From: Olsenella sp. KH3B4
GTDB lineage: Bacteria > Actinomycetota > Coriobacteriia > Coriobacteriales > Atopobiaceae
DNA: 64,000 bases
Direction: 5' to 3'
NCBI GenBank assembly: GCA_900111695.1
Contig: FOHD01000001.1
Span: 310,001-374,000, forward strand
Positions 53,318 through 62,734 of this stretch are shown here, in pieces; the first letter of the stretch is position 1; each line of letters opens with the position of its first letter. Both the position numbers and the translations under genes were made by a program. The notes under the pieces were generated by a model. The model ran no database searches. It was given only the letters and a program-made list of their open reading frames with translations, and was not told where the DNA came from.

Positions 53318-54663
53318 CACTTAATCCCCTTCCTCGTGTCGATGACGCGCTTTGCCTTGCCGGTGCTGCGCGAGATGGACTTGGGCTCGACGATGCGAAC
53401 CTTGATGCCAACGGAGAGGTCGGTCTTGAGGCGCGCGGAGATCTGACGCTGCAGGGCATCGATGGCACCGGTCTGGTCGAAGTCGAAGTCGGGGTTTGCC
53501 TCGGCCTTGAGCGTGACAACGTCCAGCGAGCGCTCGTCGGTGCCGACCTCGATCTGGTACCAGCTGGAGACCTGGTCGAAGGTCTTCATAACGTCCTCGA
53601 TCTGCGATGGGAAGACGTTCACGCCACGAATGATGAGCATGTCGTCGGTGCGGCCGTGTAGGCGGTCGATGCGCTTGTGGGTGCAGCCGCAGGAGCACTC
53701 GCCAGGCAGGATGCGCGTGATGTCGCGCGTGCGATAGCGCACGACAGGCGACGCCTCGCGGTCGAGCGTGGTGAGGACGAGCTCGCCCCACTCTCCGTCC
53801 GGCAGTCGCTTGCCGGTAGCCGGGTCGATGATTTCGGCAAAGAAATGGTCCTCTGCCAGGTGAAGGCCGTCCTGCTCAAGGCACTCGCAGGCCACGCCCG
53901 GTCCCATTGTCTCCGTGAGGCCGTAGATGTCGAGCACCTTGTAGTCGAGCTTGCGCTCGAGCTCGACGCGGAAGTTGTCAGAGAAAGGCTCGGCGCCGTG
54001 GATTCCCGCCTTGAGATGGAAGTCTCGAGAGGGGTCGAGGCCCATCTCCAACGCCGTGTCGGCGATGTGCATGGCATAGCTGGGCGTGCAGCAAAGAATC
54101 GTGGTGCCCATCTCACGCAGGATGCGAATCTGGCGCTCAGTGTTGCCGGCAGAGGTGGGGATCACCGTTGCCCCAGAGGCGAGGGCGCCATAATGGGCAC
54201 CAAGGCCGCCCGTGAAGAGGCCGTAGCCGTAGGCAACCTGCACCACGTCGTTGGCGCCACCGCCCGCGTAACGGATACCGCGCGCGAAGCAGTCGGACCA
54301 GAAGTCGAGGTCATGCTGAGTATAGGCACCAAGCGTGGCAACGCCCGTGGTACCGGACGACATGTGAATCTCGCGCACGTCGGAGAGCGGAACGGCAAGC
54401 ATGCCGTAGGGCGCGGCGTCGCGGAGGTCCTGCTTGTTCACAAACGGGGCGTTGGCAAGGTCATCGAGGGAGGCCAGGTGATAGGGGTCAAAGCCCGCCT
54501 CGTCGAAGGAGCGCTTGTAGAACGGGACGTGTTCGTAGCAGTTGACCAGCGTGCGGCGCACGCCTTCAAGCTGCATCTCCTCGAGCCTCTCGTGCGGAAG
54601 GCGCGTTGCGTCCTTTGCCCCCGCATTGCCGGTGATCGCCGTGCCGTCGTGCTCGTCTGCCAT
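53317..54663 (-). CDS. paaK: Phenylacetate-CoA ligase-like adenylate-forming enzyme
   Basis: 448 residues from ATG 54663. The ATP-binding loop 'MSSGTTGVATLGAYT', 'YGLTETMGPGVA', 'RYRTRDITRI' and the C-terminal 'ISRSTGKAKRVID' lysine region are PaaK-like. Cysteines in 'GECSCGCTHKRI' occur at the zinc-like site seen in many anaerobe homologues. It activates an aryl acid to a CoA thioester; in gut anaerobes it may serve indoleacetate or phenylacetate metabolism. No other paa genes are near. Confidence 0.85.
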   Translation of the reverse strand: MADEHDGTAITGNAGAKDATRLPHERLEEMQLEGVRRTLVNCYEHVPFYKRSFDEAGFDPYHLASLDDLANAPFVNKQDLRDAAPYGMLAVPLSDVREIHMSSGTTGVATLGAYTQHDLDFWSDCFARGIRYAGGGANDVVQVAYGYGLFTGGLGAHYGALASGATVIPTSAGNTERQIRILREMGTTILCCTPSYAMHIADTALEMGLDPSRDFHLKAGIHGAEPFSDNFRVELERKLDYKVLDIYGLTETMGPGVACECLEQDGLHLAEDHFFAEIIDPATGKRLPDGEWGELVLTTLDREASPVVRYRTRDITRILPGECSCGCTHKRIDRLHGRTDDMLIIRGVNVFPSQIEDVMKTFDQVSSWYQIEVGTDERSLDVVTLKAEANPDFDFDQTGAIDALQRQISARLKTDLSVGIKVRIVEPKSISRSTGKAKRVIDTRKGIK

Positions 54664-54886
54664 GCCATACCGCCTTTCGAGCCAATCTGCGCCGACTGAA
54701 CTCGGCGCGTGCACCCATTGTCACCCAGACGTCGCGCCTGATGGGGCAGGCGTCCGTGAGCGCACTTTATCACAGGGGAGCGTCGCCAAGAGGGTGTGCG
54801 CGGCAGGTGGACTTGATGCAGCGCTTGCTATAGGGCACCTGCAGGCGGAGGAGTTATTGCGCTTCGCCATGCAACGACGCCGATCC

Positions 54887-55142
54887 CTGTGCATAAAACT
54901 ACCCTATCGGACGGTGAATCCTGAGTCGCTGCATAAAAACGCTCTATCGGACAGTGCCTTCGTGTCACAGATATCAAACTTTGAACTACATATCCACAAT
55001 ACTGCATATTTCATATTAAGTATGCATTTATATGAAAGTTTGATTCAATATTTGATGCAGTTAGACAAAAAACACCGTCCGATAGAGCGTTTTTATGCAG
55101 CGAACCCTGAAACTCTGTCCGCTATCGACTTTTTGTGCAGTG
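54887..55142. repeat. Nested inverted-repeat element with four copies of a 30-bp motif
   Basis: Copies lie at 54887-54916 and 54927-54956 (direct), and inverted at 55073-55102 and 55113-55142. Each pair has a 40-bp period, so the element is mirror-symmetric. The consensus contains TGCATAAAAACGCTCTATCG; the inner pair is nearly identical, the outer pair more diverged. The 116-base core is strikingly AT-rich and holds no ORF. The 574-base gap 54664-55237 contains this element and no gene that I can see. Confidence 0.7.
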
Positions 55143-55237
55143 AGATGACTGTTGCAGCAAGCATGGGCGCCGCGACAAGCCCGATGGACTCCAAGCACAC
55201 CGCTATAGTTGACCCAGGAGTTACAAGGAGGAACCAC

Positions 55238-55831
55238 ATGAACCAGGTAGACCAGCTTCGCATAACGGTCGCTACCAGCTCAGATGCTGCAGCCGTCGCC
55301 AACATCTACGCTCCATACGTACGAGACACCGCAATCACCTTCGAGTACGATGCCCCTGACGCACGGGAGATGGCCGCTCGCATCGAACGGGTTGGCGCCA
55401 CACACCCCTGGCTGATCGCGCGCGACGCCGCAGGAGCAGCGCTCGGCTATGCCTACGCGAGTCCCTACTATGGGCGAGCCGCATACGCCTGGTGCGTTGA
55501 GACCTCCATCTACGTTGACCGCGAGGCCCGCGGCAGCGGGGTTGGCACCGCCCTTTACCAGGAGCTCGAACGCGTGCTGACCGCTCAGGGAATCCTCAAC
55601 CTATACGCCTGCGTTGCCACAACAAGCACGCCCGACACCCACCTCGACAACGGGAGCGTCACCTTCCACGAGCGGCGAGGCTACCACGAGATAGGCCACT
55701 TTCCCAACTGCGGATACAAGTTTGGGCACTGGTACGACACAGTGTGGATGGAACGCAATCTGGGCGCCCACGCTTTGCCACAGCCGTCGGTGCGTCCGTT
55801 TTCGCAGGTGAGAGCCGAGCTTGGCCTATAG
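55238..55831 (+). CDS. GNAT acetyltransferase (phosphinothricin acetyltransferase-like)
   Basis: 197 residues from ATG 55238, with AAGGAGG upstream. 'IYVDREARGSGVGTALYQEL' is the acetyl-CoA loop (Q/RxxGxG/A) and 'NCGYKFGHWYDTVWMER' the C-terminal strand. Family members acetylate the amino group of phosphinothricin, methionine sulfoximine or similar compounds. The natural substrate is unknown. Its stop overlaps the pdxR stop on the other strand by six bases. Confidence 0.85.
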   Translation: MNQVDQLRITVATSSDAAAVANIYAPYVRDTAITFEYDAPDAREMAARIERVGATHPWLIARDAAGAALGYAYASPYYGRAAYAWCVETSIYVDREARGSGVGTALYQELERVLTAQGILNLYACVATTSTPDTHLDNGSVTFHERRGYHEIGHFPNCGYKFGHWYDTVWMERNLGAHALPQPSVRPFSQVRAELGL

Positions 55832-57265
55832 CACGCTCCCAAGCGCCTTGGCAGCAGCACGGGCATCGTCCACCGAGAGGCTGTCGTACTGCACCACAAA
55901 CCGGGCAAAGCCATCCGGTGCCCCGACATGCTCGGAAACCCGCGCAAACGAGGAGAGCGGCATCAGTCCCACGCCCACCTCACGCGCAGCCGCGGAAATA
56001 CCGGCCTCCCCGCGCCCCTCATCGCGCACCTCCAGCACGAAGTGAATCCCGGAATCGGCTTCCTCGAAGCGAACGCGTTGCCCCGAGGGGCCATCGAGCA
56101 GACCCTCAACCAGCGCATCGCGCACCTCGCGCATGGCGTGGCGATAGCGAGCCACGTGCCGCTCGTACGCTCCGGACTCAAGTGCCTGTGCAAGCGCCAC
56201 CTGATCGATGGCAGGCACGGTGGTCGAGAGAAACCCCAGGCGCTCGTCATAGGCAGCGTCGAGCGTAGCAGGCAGCACCAGGTAGGCGATGCGCAGTGCC
56301 GAGGAGAGGCTCTTCGAGAACGTGTTGAGGTACATCACGCTTCCCGTGGCATCGATGCTCGCTAGCGCCGGGATTGGCCGGCCCGCGAGTCGCAGCTCGC
56401 AGTCATAGTCGTCCTCGACAACGTAGCGTCCGTCCTGCTCGGCTGCCCAGCCCAAGAGCTCATAGCGGCGCGCGACACTCATCACGCGGCCGGTGGGAAA
56501 CTGGTGCGAGGGCATCACGTGCGCCACGGTAGCACCAGACCCACGCAAGGCACGCACCGAGATGCCCTCGCCATCAAGCGGCAGGTAGTGCACGTCAAGA
56601 CCATGTGCGCGGTAGGTCTCGCTCGCGCGGGAGTAGCCAGGGTCCTCCACGCCCACCGAGCCTCCCTCGCAAAGGAGCTGTGCGACAAGTCCGTAGAGCG
56701 TCTGCGCACCAGCACCCACAACCACCAGCCGAGGGTCGACCGACATCCCGCGCGAGCGCGCGAGGTGGTTAGCGATTGCCTCGCGAAGGCGGGGCACGCC
56801 TCGAGCAGGCGGCGTACGATAGAGCACGTCATCAGGCTCATGGGCCAGTACGTCGCGCAACGCGCGCTCCCAGAGGCGCGCCGCTCCTGGGCAGGCAACG
56901 CTGGCTCCACGTGTCAGATCATATGGCACCCTACCTGCAGCGGATTGGTCTTCTGCCACACCTGCCGACGCAATCTCGGACCCCGAGGAAACCGGCTTGG
57001 CTGCCGTTGTGTCCGGCAGCGCGGGCAGGCTTTCCGCGTAGTAGCCGCGACGGGGTCGGGCGACAACATACCCCTCGGCGACCAGCTGCGCATAGGCGCC
57101 CTCCACGGTGACCACGCTCACGCCCAGCCGCTCCGCCAGGACGCGCCTAGAGGGCAAGCGCTCGCCCGCGGCAATCGCACCCGTCACAACCTGGTTGCGA
57201 ATGCACCGGTAGAGGTACTCATAGAGGGGAAGCTCCCCTCTCCCTGTGAGGTCAATCCCCCGCAT
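55826..57265 (-). CDS. pdxR: MocR-type regulator PdxR
   Basis: 479 residues. An N-terminal GntR winged helix (about 10-75, 'LPSRRVLAERLGVSVVTVEG') is joined to an aminotransferase-like domain with PLP lysine in 'LNTFSKSLSSALR'. MocR proteins of this layout, divergent from pdxST, activate vitamin B6 synthesis when PLP is low. It probably also represses itself at the shared control region. Confidence 0.9.
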   Translation of the reverse strand: MRGIDLTGRGELPLYEYLYRCIRNQVVTGAIAAGERLPSRRVLAERLGVSVVTVEGAYAQLVAEGYVVARPRRGYYAESLPALPDTTAAKPVSSGSEIASAGVAEDQSAAGRVPYDLTRGASVACPGAARLWERALRDVLAHEPDDVLYRTPPARGVPRLREAIANHLARSRGMSVDPRLVVVGAGAQTLYGLVAQLLCEGGSVGVEDPGYSRASETYRAHGLDVHYLPLDGEGISVRALRGSGATVAHVMPSHQFPTGRVMSVARRYELLGWAAEQDGRYVVEDDYDCELRLAGRPIPALASIDATGSVMYLNTFSKSLSSALRIAYLVLPATLDAAYDERLGFLSTTVPAIDQVALAQALESGAYERHVARYRHAMREVRDALVEGLLDGPSGQRVRFEEADSGIHFVLEVRDEGRGEAGISAAAREVGVGLMPLSSFARVSEHVGAPDGFARFVVQYDSLSVDDARAAAKALGSVL

Positions 57266-57284
57266 GCGACGATCCTCTCAACAT

Positions 57285-57352
57285 CTGGTCTTATCGGTTT
57301 TGTAAAACTGGACTTATATTGGTCATAGCAATCTATCACGTTCTGGACATTC
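57285..57352. promoter_or_regulatory. PdxR-type direct repeats between pdxR and pdxS
   Basis: CTGGTCTTAT (57285-57294), CTGGACTTAT (57308-57317), a weaker ATTGGTCATA (57318-57327) and CTGGACATTC (57343-57352) lie in the 153-base divergent region. Repeated direct sites are usual for MocR regulators. Confidence 0.6.
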
Positions 57353-57418
57353 TAATATTGCCACGGTGCTCCTAGTCTACGTAGGCACACAGACGCGCCA
57401 ACGCAAGGAGGACCACGA

Positions 57419-58336
57419 ATGTCACAGGACAAGAGAGACGAGAAGACCGTCACGCCGGCACCCGGGCCGGAGCGCGCAAAGCTCAACCGTGAGCTTGCAC
57501 AGATGCTCAAGGGCGGCGTCATCATGGACGTCACGACCCCCGAACAGGCTCGCGTTGCCGAAGAAGCCGGCGCCTGCGCCGTCATGGCACTCGAGCGCAT
57601 CCCTGCTGACATCCGCGCAGCAGGCGGCGTGAGCCGCATGAGCGACCCCCACATGATCAAGGGCATCCAGGCGGCGGTCTCCATCCCCGTGATGGCCAAG
57701 TGCCGCATTGGCCACTTTGTGGAGGCTCAGGTGCTCCAGGCCATCGACATCGACTACATCGATGAGTCCGAGGTCCTCTCCCCTGCCGACGACGTCTACC
57801 ACATCGACAAGACCCAGTTCGCGGTGCCTTTCGTCTGCGGCGCCCGCGACCTGGGCGAGGCACTGCGCCGCATTGCCGAGGGTGCCTCGATGATCCGCAC
57901 CAAGGGCGAGCCGGGCACTGGCGACGTGGTGCAGGCCGTAAGCCACATGCGCCTCATCAACTCGCAGATCCGCCACGTGGTGAGCCTGCGGGCGGACGAG
58001 CTCTTCGAGGAGGCCAAGCACCTGCAGGTACCTGTCGAGCTCGTGCAGTCTGTGCACGAGAACGGCCGCCTTCCCGTGGTCAATTTTGCCGCAGGCGGCG
58101 TGGCCACCCCCGCCGACGCCGCGCTCATGATGCAGCTGGGAGCCGAGGGCGTGTTCGTGGGCTCGGGCATCTTCAAGAGCGGCGACCCCACCAAGCGCGC
58201 GCGTGCCATCGTGGGGGCCGTCACCAACTTCGACGACCCCGAGAAGGTTGCCGCGCTCTCCGAGGACCTCGGCGAGGCCATGGTGGGCATCAACAAGGAC
58301 GAGATAGACCTGCTCATGGCCGAGAGGGGCAAGTAA
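57419..58336 (+). CDS. pdxS: Pyridoxal 5'-phosphate synthase subunit PdxS
   Basis: 305 residues, AAGGAGG before the ATG. A beta/alpha barrel with '[20 protein letters not shown]', '[15 protein letters not shown]', the catalytic lysine in '[11 protein letters not shown]', 'RTKGEPGTG' and '[11 protein letters not shown]'. It makes PLP from ribose 5-phosphate, glyceraldehyde 3-phosphate and ammonia delivered by PdxT. It overlaps pdxT (TAATG). Confidence 0.97.
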   Translation: MSQDKRDEKTVTPAPGPERAKLNRELAQMLKGGVIMDVTTPEQARVAEEAGACAVMALERIPADIRAAGGVSRMSDPHMIKGIQAAVSIPVMAKCRIGHFVEAQVLQAIDIDYIDESEVLSPADDVYHIDKTQFAVPFVCGARDLGEALRRIAEGASMIRTKGEPGTGDVVQAVSHMRLINSQIRHVVSLRADELFEEAKHLQVPVELVQSVHENGRLPVVNFAAGGVATPADAALMMQLGAEGVFVGSGIFKSGDPTKRARAIVGAVTNFDDPEKVAALSEDLGEAMVGINKDEIDLLMAERGK

Positions 58337-58905
58337 TGGCCACCGCGGTTCTCGCCCTCCAGGGAGCCTTCGCCGAGCACGAGGCCCGCCTCGCCGAGCT
58401 TGGCGAGAACACCATCGAGCTACGGAGCGCGGACGACCTCGCGCGCCCGTTCAATCGCTTGGTGCTGCCCGGCGGCGAGTCCACGGTCCAGGGGCGCCTT
58501 CTCAAGGAGCTGGGCATGCTCGGGCCACTGCGCGAGCGTATCGAGGACGGCATGCCGGTGCTTGCAACCTGCGCCGGGCTCATCCTCCTGGCGCAGAGAC
58601 TTGCGGCCCATGACGACAAGGGCACGCCACGCCTGGCAACGATGGATGTGACCGTCGAGAGAAACGCCTATGGTCGGCAGCTGGGAAGCTTCCATGCAAC
58701 GGCGGAGGTCGCTGGCATTGGCCCAGATGTGCCCATGACCTTCATCCGCGCGCCGCGCGTGGTTGACGTGGGGAAAAGCGCTCTGGCACTGGCGCGCGTG
58801 GACGGAAACGTGGTGGCCGTGCGGCAGGGTGCCCAGTTGGGGGTTGCCTTCCATCCGGAACTCGACCCAGACCTCAGGCTGCACCGGCTGTTCCTCTCGC
58901 TGTGA
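58336..58905 (+). CDS. pdxT: Pyridoxal 5'-phosphate synthase glutaminase PdxT
   Basis: 189 residues, a class I glutamine amidotransferase. 'LPGGESTVQGRLL', the nucleophile Cys in 'VLATCAGLILLAQ', and His/Glu in 'GVAFHPELDPDLR' form the site. It hydrolyses glutamine and channels ammonia to PdxS. Coupled to pdxS by overlap. Confidence 0.97.
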   Translation: MATAVLALQGAFAEHEARLAELGENTIELRSADDLARPFNRLVLPGGESTVQGRLLKELGMLGPLRERIEDGMPVLATCAGLILLAQRLAAHDDKGTPRLATMDVTVERNAYGRQLGSFHATAEVAGIGPDVPMTFIRAPRVVDVGKSALALARVDGNVVAVRQGAQLGVAFHPELDPDLRLHRLFLSL

Positions 58906-58925
58906 GCGGGGCGCAGCGCCCGCAG

Positions 58926-58962
58926 CTGGCCCGGCGGCAAGCTCACGCCTGCACCGGGCCAG
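58926..58962 (+). terminator. Hairpin after pdxT
   Basis: Nine-base arms CTGGCCCGG (58926-58934) and CCGGGCCAG (58954-58962) followed by CCTCCCTTT; no strong T-run. Confidence 0.5.
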
Positions 58963-59061
58963 CCTCCCTTTGGCCGCCGGCCCCACCCGCGAGCCGCAAC
59001 TTGTGCCACACTCTCTCTAGGCGTCCGCCAGGGGACGACGGACCACAGGAGAGGATGAACC

Positions 59062-60141
59062 ATGCTGAGGATCGGCCTTCTCACCAGCGGCGGCGACTGC
59101 CAGGCGCTCAACGCCACCATGCGTGCAATCGTCAAGACGGTCATGCACAACACCAAGCAGGACGTCGAAATCTACGGCTTTCTCGATGGCTACCAGGGCC
59201 TCATTCACAACCGCTACATTCAGATGACCCCCGGCGACTTCTCGGGACTACTCTCGCAGGGTGGCACCGTGCTCGGCACCAGCCGCACCCCCTTCAAGCT
59301 GCTCGACATCCCCGAGGCAGACGGCACCGTGAAGGTTCCGGCCATGAAGCGCACCTACAAGAACCTCAAGCTTGACTGTCTCTTCGTGCTCGGTGGCAAC
59401 GGGTCGACCAAGACCGCCAACCGCCTCTCGCAGGAGGGCCTGCACATCATCGCGCTGCCCAAGACCATCGACAACGACACCTGGGGCACCGACATCACCT
59501 TTGGCTTCACCTCGGCAACCGACGTCGCCACGCGCTGCATTGACGACATCCACACCACCGCCAGCTCGCACGGCCGCGTCTTCGTGATCGAGATCATGGG
59601 CCACAAGGTGGGATGGATTCCGCTCTACGCAGGCGTTGCCGGCGGTGCCGACGTCATCCTCATCCCCGAGATCCCCTACGACATGGACAACGTGGTCAAG
59701 GCTATCGACCGGCGCGAGGAGAACGGCGGACGCTTTGCGATCATCGTCTGCGCCGAGGGCGCCATCTCCAAGGAGCAGGCGGCCATGAAGAAGAAGGACT
59801 ACAAGAAGCTCGTAGCCGAGCGCGTGAAGCCCTCTGTGGCCTATGACATTGCCGAGGAGATCGCCCGCAGGACCGACCGAGAAGTTCGTGTGGCCGTGCC
59901 CGGCCACACGCAGCGCGGCGGCCAGCCCGACTCCCAGGACCGCATCTTTGCCACGCAGTGCGGCGTCGAGGCGGCGCGCGGCTGCCTCGAGGGCAAGTAC
60001 GGCTACATGATTGCCAAGGTGGGCGGCAAGATGTGTCGCGTACCGCTCGAGGACGTTGCCGGCAAGCTCAAGTACGTCGACCCCAACTGCGACCTCGTGC
60101 GCGAGGCAAAGCTTTTGGGCATCAGCTTTGGCGACGAGTAG
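59062..60141 (+). CDS. pfkA: 6-phosphofructokinase
   Basis: 359 residues, AGGAGAGG upstream. 'GLLTSGGDCQALNATMR', 'VLGGNGSTKTANRL' and 'PKTIDNDTWGTDITFG' are the nucleotide and catalytic sites. The usual 'GGDGS' (ATP) or 'GGDD' (pyrophosphate) is 'GGNGS' here, so donor choice is uncertain though ATP is more likely. Glycolytic enzyme. Confidence 0.93.
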   Translation: MLRIGLLTSGGDCQALNATMRAIVKTVMHNTKQDVEIYGFLDGYQGLIHNRYIQMTPGDFSGLLSQGGTVLGTSRTPFKLLDIPEADGTVKVPAMKRTYKNLKLDCLFVLGGNGSTKTANRLSQEGLHIIALPKTIDNDTWGTDITFGFTSATDVATRCIDDIHTTASSHGRVFVIEIMGHKVGWIPLYAGVAGGADVILIPEIPYDMDNVVKAIDRREENGGRFAIIVCAEGAISKEQAAMKKKDYKKLVAERVKPSVAYDIAEEIARRTDREVRVAVPGHTQRGGQPDSQDRIFATQCGVEAARGCLEGKYGYMIAKVGGKMCRVPLEDVAGKLKYVDPNCDLVREAKLLGISFGDE

Positions 60142-60156
60142 CAAGCGGCACAGGGC

Positions 60157-60864
60157 ATGATTGGCGAAGCCTGGCAGAGCTTTGTTTCTGAGACGGCGGC
60201 ATGGGGTGCCCATGCCGTCTTCTTAAGGTTGCTGCTCGCAACCCTCATTGGCGTGGCCATCGGCATCGACCGCGAGTTCCACAACAAGGGCGCAGGCGTC
60301 AAGACCCACGTCCTCGTGTGCATTGGCGCAGCTATGGCCATGATCGTGAGCGAGTACGTGCTCCACCAGTTCCCCGATGCGCGTGGCGACATCAACCGCA
60401 TTGGCGCCCAGGTCATCTCGGGCGTTGGTTTTCTCGGCGTGGGCACCATCCTCGTGACCGGCAAGAACGAGGTCCGCGGCCTCACCACGGCAGCCGGCCT
60501 CTGGGCGTGCGCGTGCATAGGGCTTGCTGCGGGCATTGGTTTCACGGAGGCCGCGCTCATCGGGCTGTTCTTCGTGCTTCTCACCTTCGAGGGGCTCAAC
60601 CGCCTTGACCGCGTGATTCGCCGCGCATCAAAGACCTTCGACGTCTACGTGGAGTTCAACGAGCCGTCGGGCGTGCGAGAGCTTCTCCGCAAGCTGCACT
60701 CGTGGGACTGCACGTACGAGAACTTCGAGGTCATTCGCGGCCAGGATGGCCGCAAGGGCACGGCGGCGACCTTCTCGGTGGAGCTCTCGTCCATGGGCCG
60801 CAAGAGTCTCTTCATAGAGTCCATCGGCAACCTCGACTTTGTCACCTTTGCCGACGAGATATAG
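60157..60864 (+). CDS. MgtC/SapB family membrane protein
   Basis: 235 residues. Four to five N-terminal membrane helices carry the family pattern 'IGVAIGIDREFHNKGAG', 'GVGFLGVGTILV' and 'GLTTAAGLWACACIGLA', then a cytoplasmic domain (about 150-235). Members are linked to magnesium homeostasis and acid stress, with no settled mechanism. The gene is 15 bases after pfkA. Confidence 0.9.
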   Translation: MIGEAWQSFVSETAAWGAHAVFLRLLLATLIGVAIGIDREFHNKGAGVKTHVLVCIGAAMAMIVSEYVLHQFPDARGDINRIGAQVISGVGFLGVGTILVTGKNEVRGLTTAAGLWACACIGLAAGIGFTEAALIGLFFVLLTFEGLNRLDRVIRRASKTFDVYVEFNEPSGVRELLRKLHSWDCTYENFEVIRGQDGRKGTAATFSVELSSMGRKSLFIESIGNLDFVTFADEI

Positions 60865-60897
60865 GTGGTAACGCCAGCGGCATTGGAGGCAATCGAC

Positions 60898-61674
60898 ATG
60901 CCCACGTTCCTCAACCAGAGCCCCGTCTTTGGGCCGGTCACAAGCAGGCGCTTTGGCGTCTCCCTCGGGGTGAACCTAATGCCGAGAACAGGCAAGATCT
61001 GCACCTTTGACTGTCTGTACTGCGAGAACGGCTTTAACGACGAGCGCCGCACGCGCGACAGCTATGTGGGCCTTGACCAGGTGATCTCCGCCCTCGAAAC
61101 GGCCTTAGTGGCAATGGCCGAGAGGGGCGAGAAGCTCGATGACATCTGCTTTGCCGGCAACGGCGAGCCAACCGCAAGTCCCGTCTTTCCGGCAGCCGTC
61201 AACGCGGCGCTAGCACTGCGCGACCGCTACGCGCCAGAAGCGCACGTGACCGTGCTCTCAAACGGCACGCAGGCAGCACGGCCGGAGGTGCACGCGGCAC
61301 TTCTCCGCGTGGACAGGAACGTCCTCAAGCTTGACACCGTCGACGCCACCTACGTGGCCGCGCTTGACCGCCCCCGTGTGCCCTATAGCGTGGAGCATCA
61401 GGTGGAAGTGTTCGCGTCCTTCAAGGGGCATGTGATTGTGCAGACCATCTTCCTGCGCGGCAGCTACAAGGGCCGCTCGCTCGACAACACGGATGAAGGC
61501 CACGTGGAAGCGTGGCTCTCGGCGCTTGAGCGCATTAGGCCGGAGGGCGTGACCATCTACACCGTGGACCGCGACACGCCTGCCTCGGGCCTTAGTAAGG
61601 CGCCGAGAGAGACCCTCGACGCCATTGCCCAGCGCGTGCGAGCCCTCGGCTTCCCCTGCACCGTGGGGTACTAG
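60898..61674 (+). CDS. Radical SAM protein
   Basis: 258 residues from ATG 60898 behind GGAGG; GTG 60865 is in frame but overlaps the end of the MgtC gene without a good site. The iron-sulfur motif is 'CTFDCLYCENGF' (CxxxCxxC), with 'FAGNGEPTASP' as the SAM-binding GE region. The product is probably of the small 'Wyosine-like/MoaA-like' radical SAM group. Substrate unknown. Confidence 0.85.
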   Translation: MPTFLNQSPVFGPVTSRRFGVSLGVNLMPRTGKICTFDCLYCENGFNDERRTRDSYVGLDQVISALETALVAMAERGEKLDDICFAGNGEPTASPVFPAAVNAALALRDRYAPEAHVTVLSNGTQAARPEVHAALLRVDRNVLKLDTVDATYVAALDRPRVPYSVEHQVEVFASFKGHVIVQTIFLRGSYKGRSLDNTDEGHVEAWLSALERIRPEGVTIYTVDRDTPASGLSKAPRETLDAIAQRVRALGFPCTVGY

Positions 61675-61765
61675 CAAGGCTGGCACCACACGGAAACAGA
61701 GCCGTCACACGAGACGCGCTATTATCGTTAGTGTACCTATACCCGCTTGAGATCGGACGTCCCGC

Positions 61766-62593
61766 ATGTGTGAGCTCTTCGCGATCAACTCGGGAAGGCC
61801 GGTCTTGGCCAACGCCTACCTGAGGGAGTTCTACACTCACAGCCATGACAACCCACATGGCTGGGGACTTTCGTGGCGCGACGACCACGGCAGGGCCGGC
61901 GACCCCGAAGCGGATGTTGTACTTTGGCGCGAGCCCATCCCAGCATATGAGTCAGCGCTGTTGCCCAAGATTCTGGATCAGCCCGTCGAGGCCTGCCGCC
62001 TGGAGGCGCACATTCGCTTCTCCACCTGCGGTGCGCAGAGCGTCGAGAACTGCCACCCCTTCCTGGGCTCGGACATCTCCGGGCGCGAGTGGACCCTCAT
62101 CCACAATGGCATCCTCTTCAACGAAGAGCTGCTCGCGGGCTATGACCGGCGCGAGCGCGGCGAGACCGACAGCGAGCGTACGATGCTCTTCCTTCTCGAC
62201 GTCCTTGACGAGGCGGCAATGCGCGCGGGCGGTGCGCTGGACTTCAACGGCACCTTCGACGCGTTGGCTGGTGCCCTCTCGCAGATTTCCAACCTCAACC
62301 GCCTGAACCTCATCATGGACGACGGCACCTATACCTACGTGCACACCAACACCTCCGAGGACACGCTTAACTACCGTCAGCTCTCTGACGACGCCATTGT
62401 CTTCTCGACGAAACCCCTGGGAGGGGATGCCGAGAAGGACCTCTGGAAGCCCGTGCCCCGAAACCGTCTTATCGCCTACCGCGACGGTCGCCTGGTGCGG
62501 ACCTCGGCGCCTCACGGGTACACGTTCTGCGAGGCGATTCTCGTCCTGCGCAAGAAGTTTGGCGACGCGTGGCCAGAGGTCATCGCGTCGTAG
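61766..62593 (+). CDS. Class II glutamine amidotransferase-like protein
   Basis: 275 residues. The initiator Met is followed by Cys ('MCELFAINSG'), the nucleophile of N-terminal-nucleophile amidotransferases. 'HDNPHGWGLSW', 'AHIRFSTCGAQSVENCHPF' and 'IHNGILFNEE' are its substrate pocket. It resembles YafJ-type stand-alone enzymes. The acceptor is unknown. Confidence 0.85.
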   Translation: MCELFAINSGRPVLANAYLREFYTHSHDNPHGWGLSWRDDHGRAGDPEADVVLWREPIPAYESALLPKILDQPVEACRLEAHIRFSTCGAQSVENCHPFLGSDISGREWTLIHNGILFNEELLAGYDRRERGETDSERTMLFLLDVLDEAAMRAGGALDFNGTFDALAGALSQISNLNRLNLIMDDGTYTYVHTNTSEDTLNYRQLSDDAIVFSTKPLGGDAEKDLWKPVPRNRLIAYRDGRLVRTSAPHGYTFCEAILVLRKKFGDAWPEVIAS

Positions 62594-62734
62594 CGCCAGC
62601 AGCCAGCACCGCCTACCGTCCCGGCACACCGCCGCCACGCCCCTCTGCTAATCTGTATGGTTCCGTCTGGCTCCACCGGACGCCTCACACGGCAACAGCG
62701 CGGGCCCCGCCCGCCAGAAGCGAAAGCGGCAAGC

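Noticed and set aside
54887..55142. The four 30-bp repeats as a small CRISPR array
   Set aside because: Two copies are inverted relative to the others, the gaps are 10 and 116 bases, and no cas gene is near.
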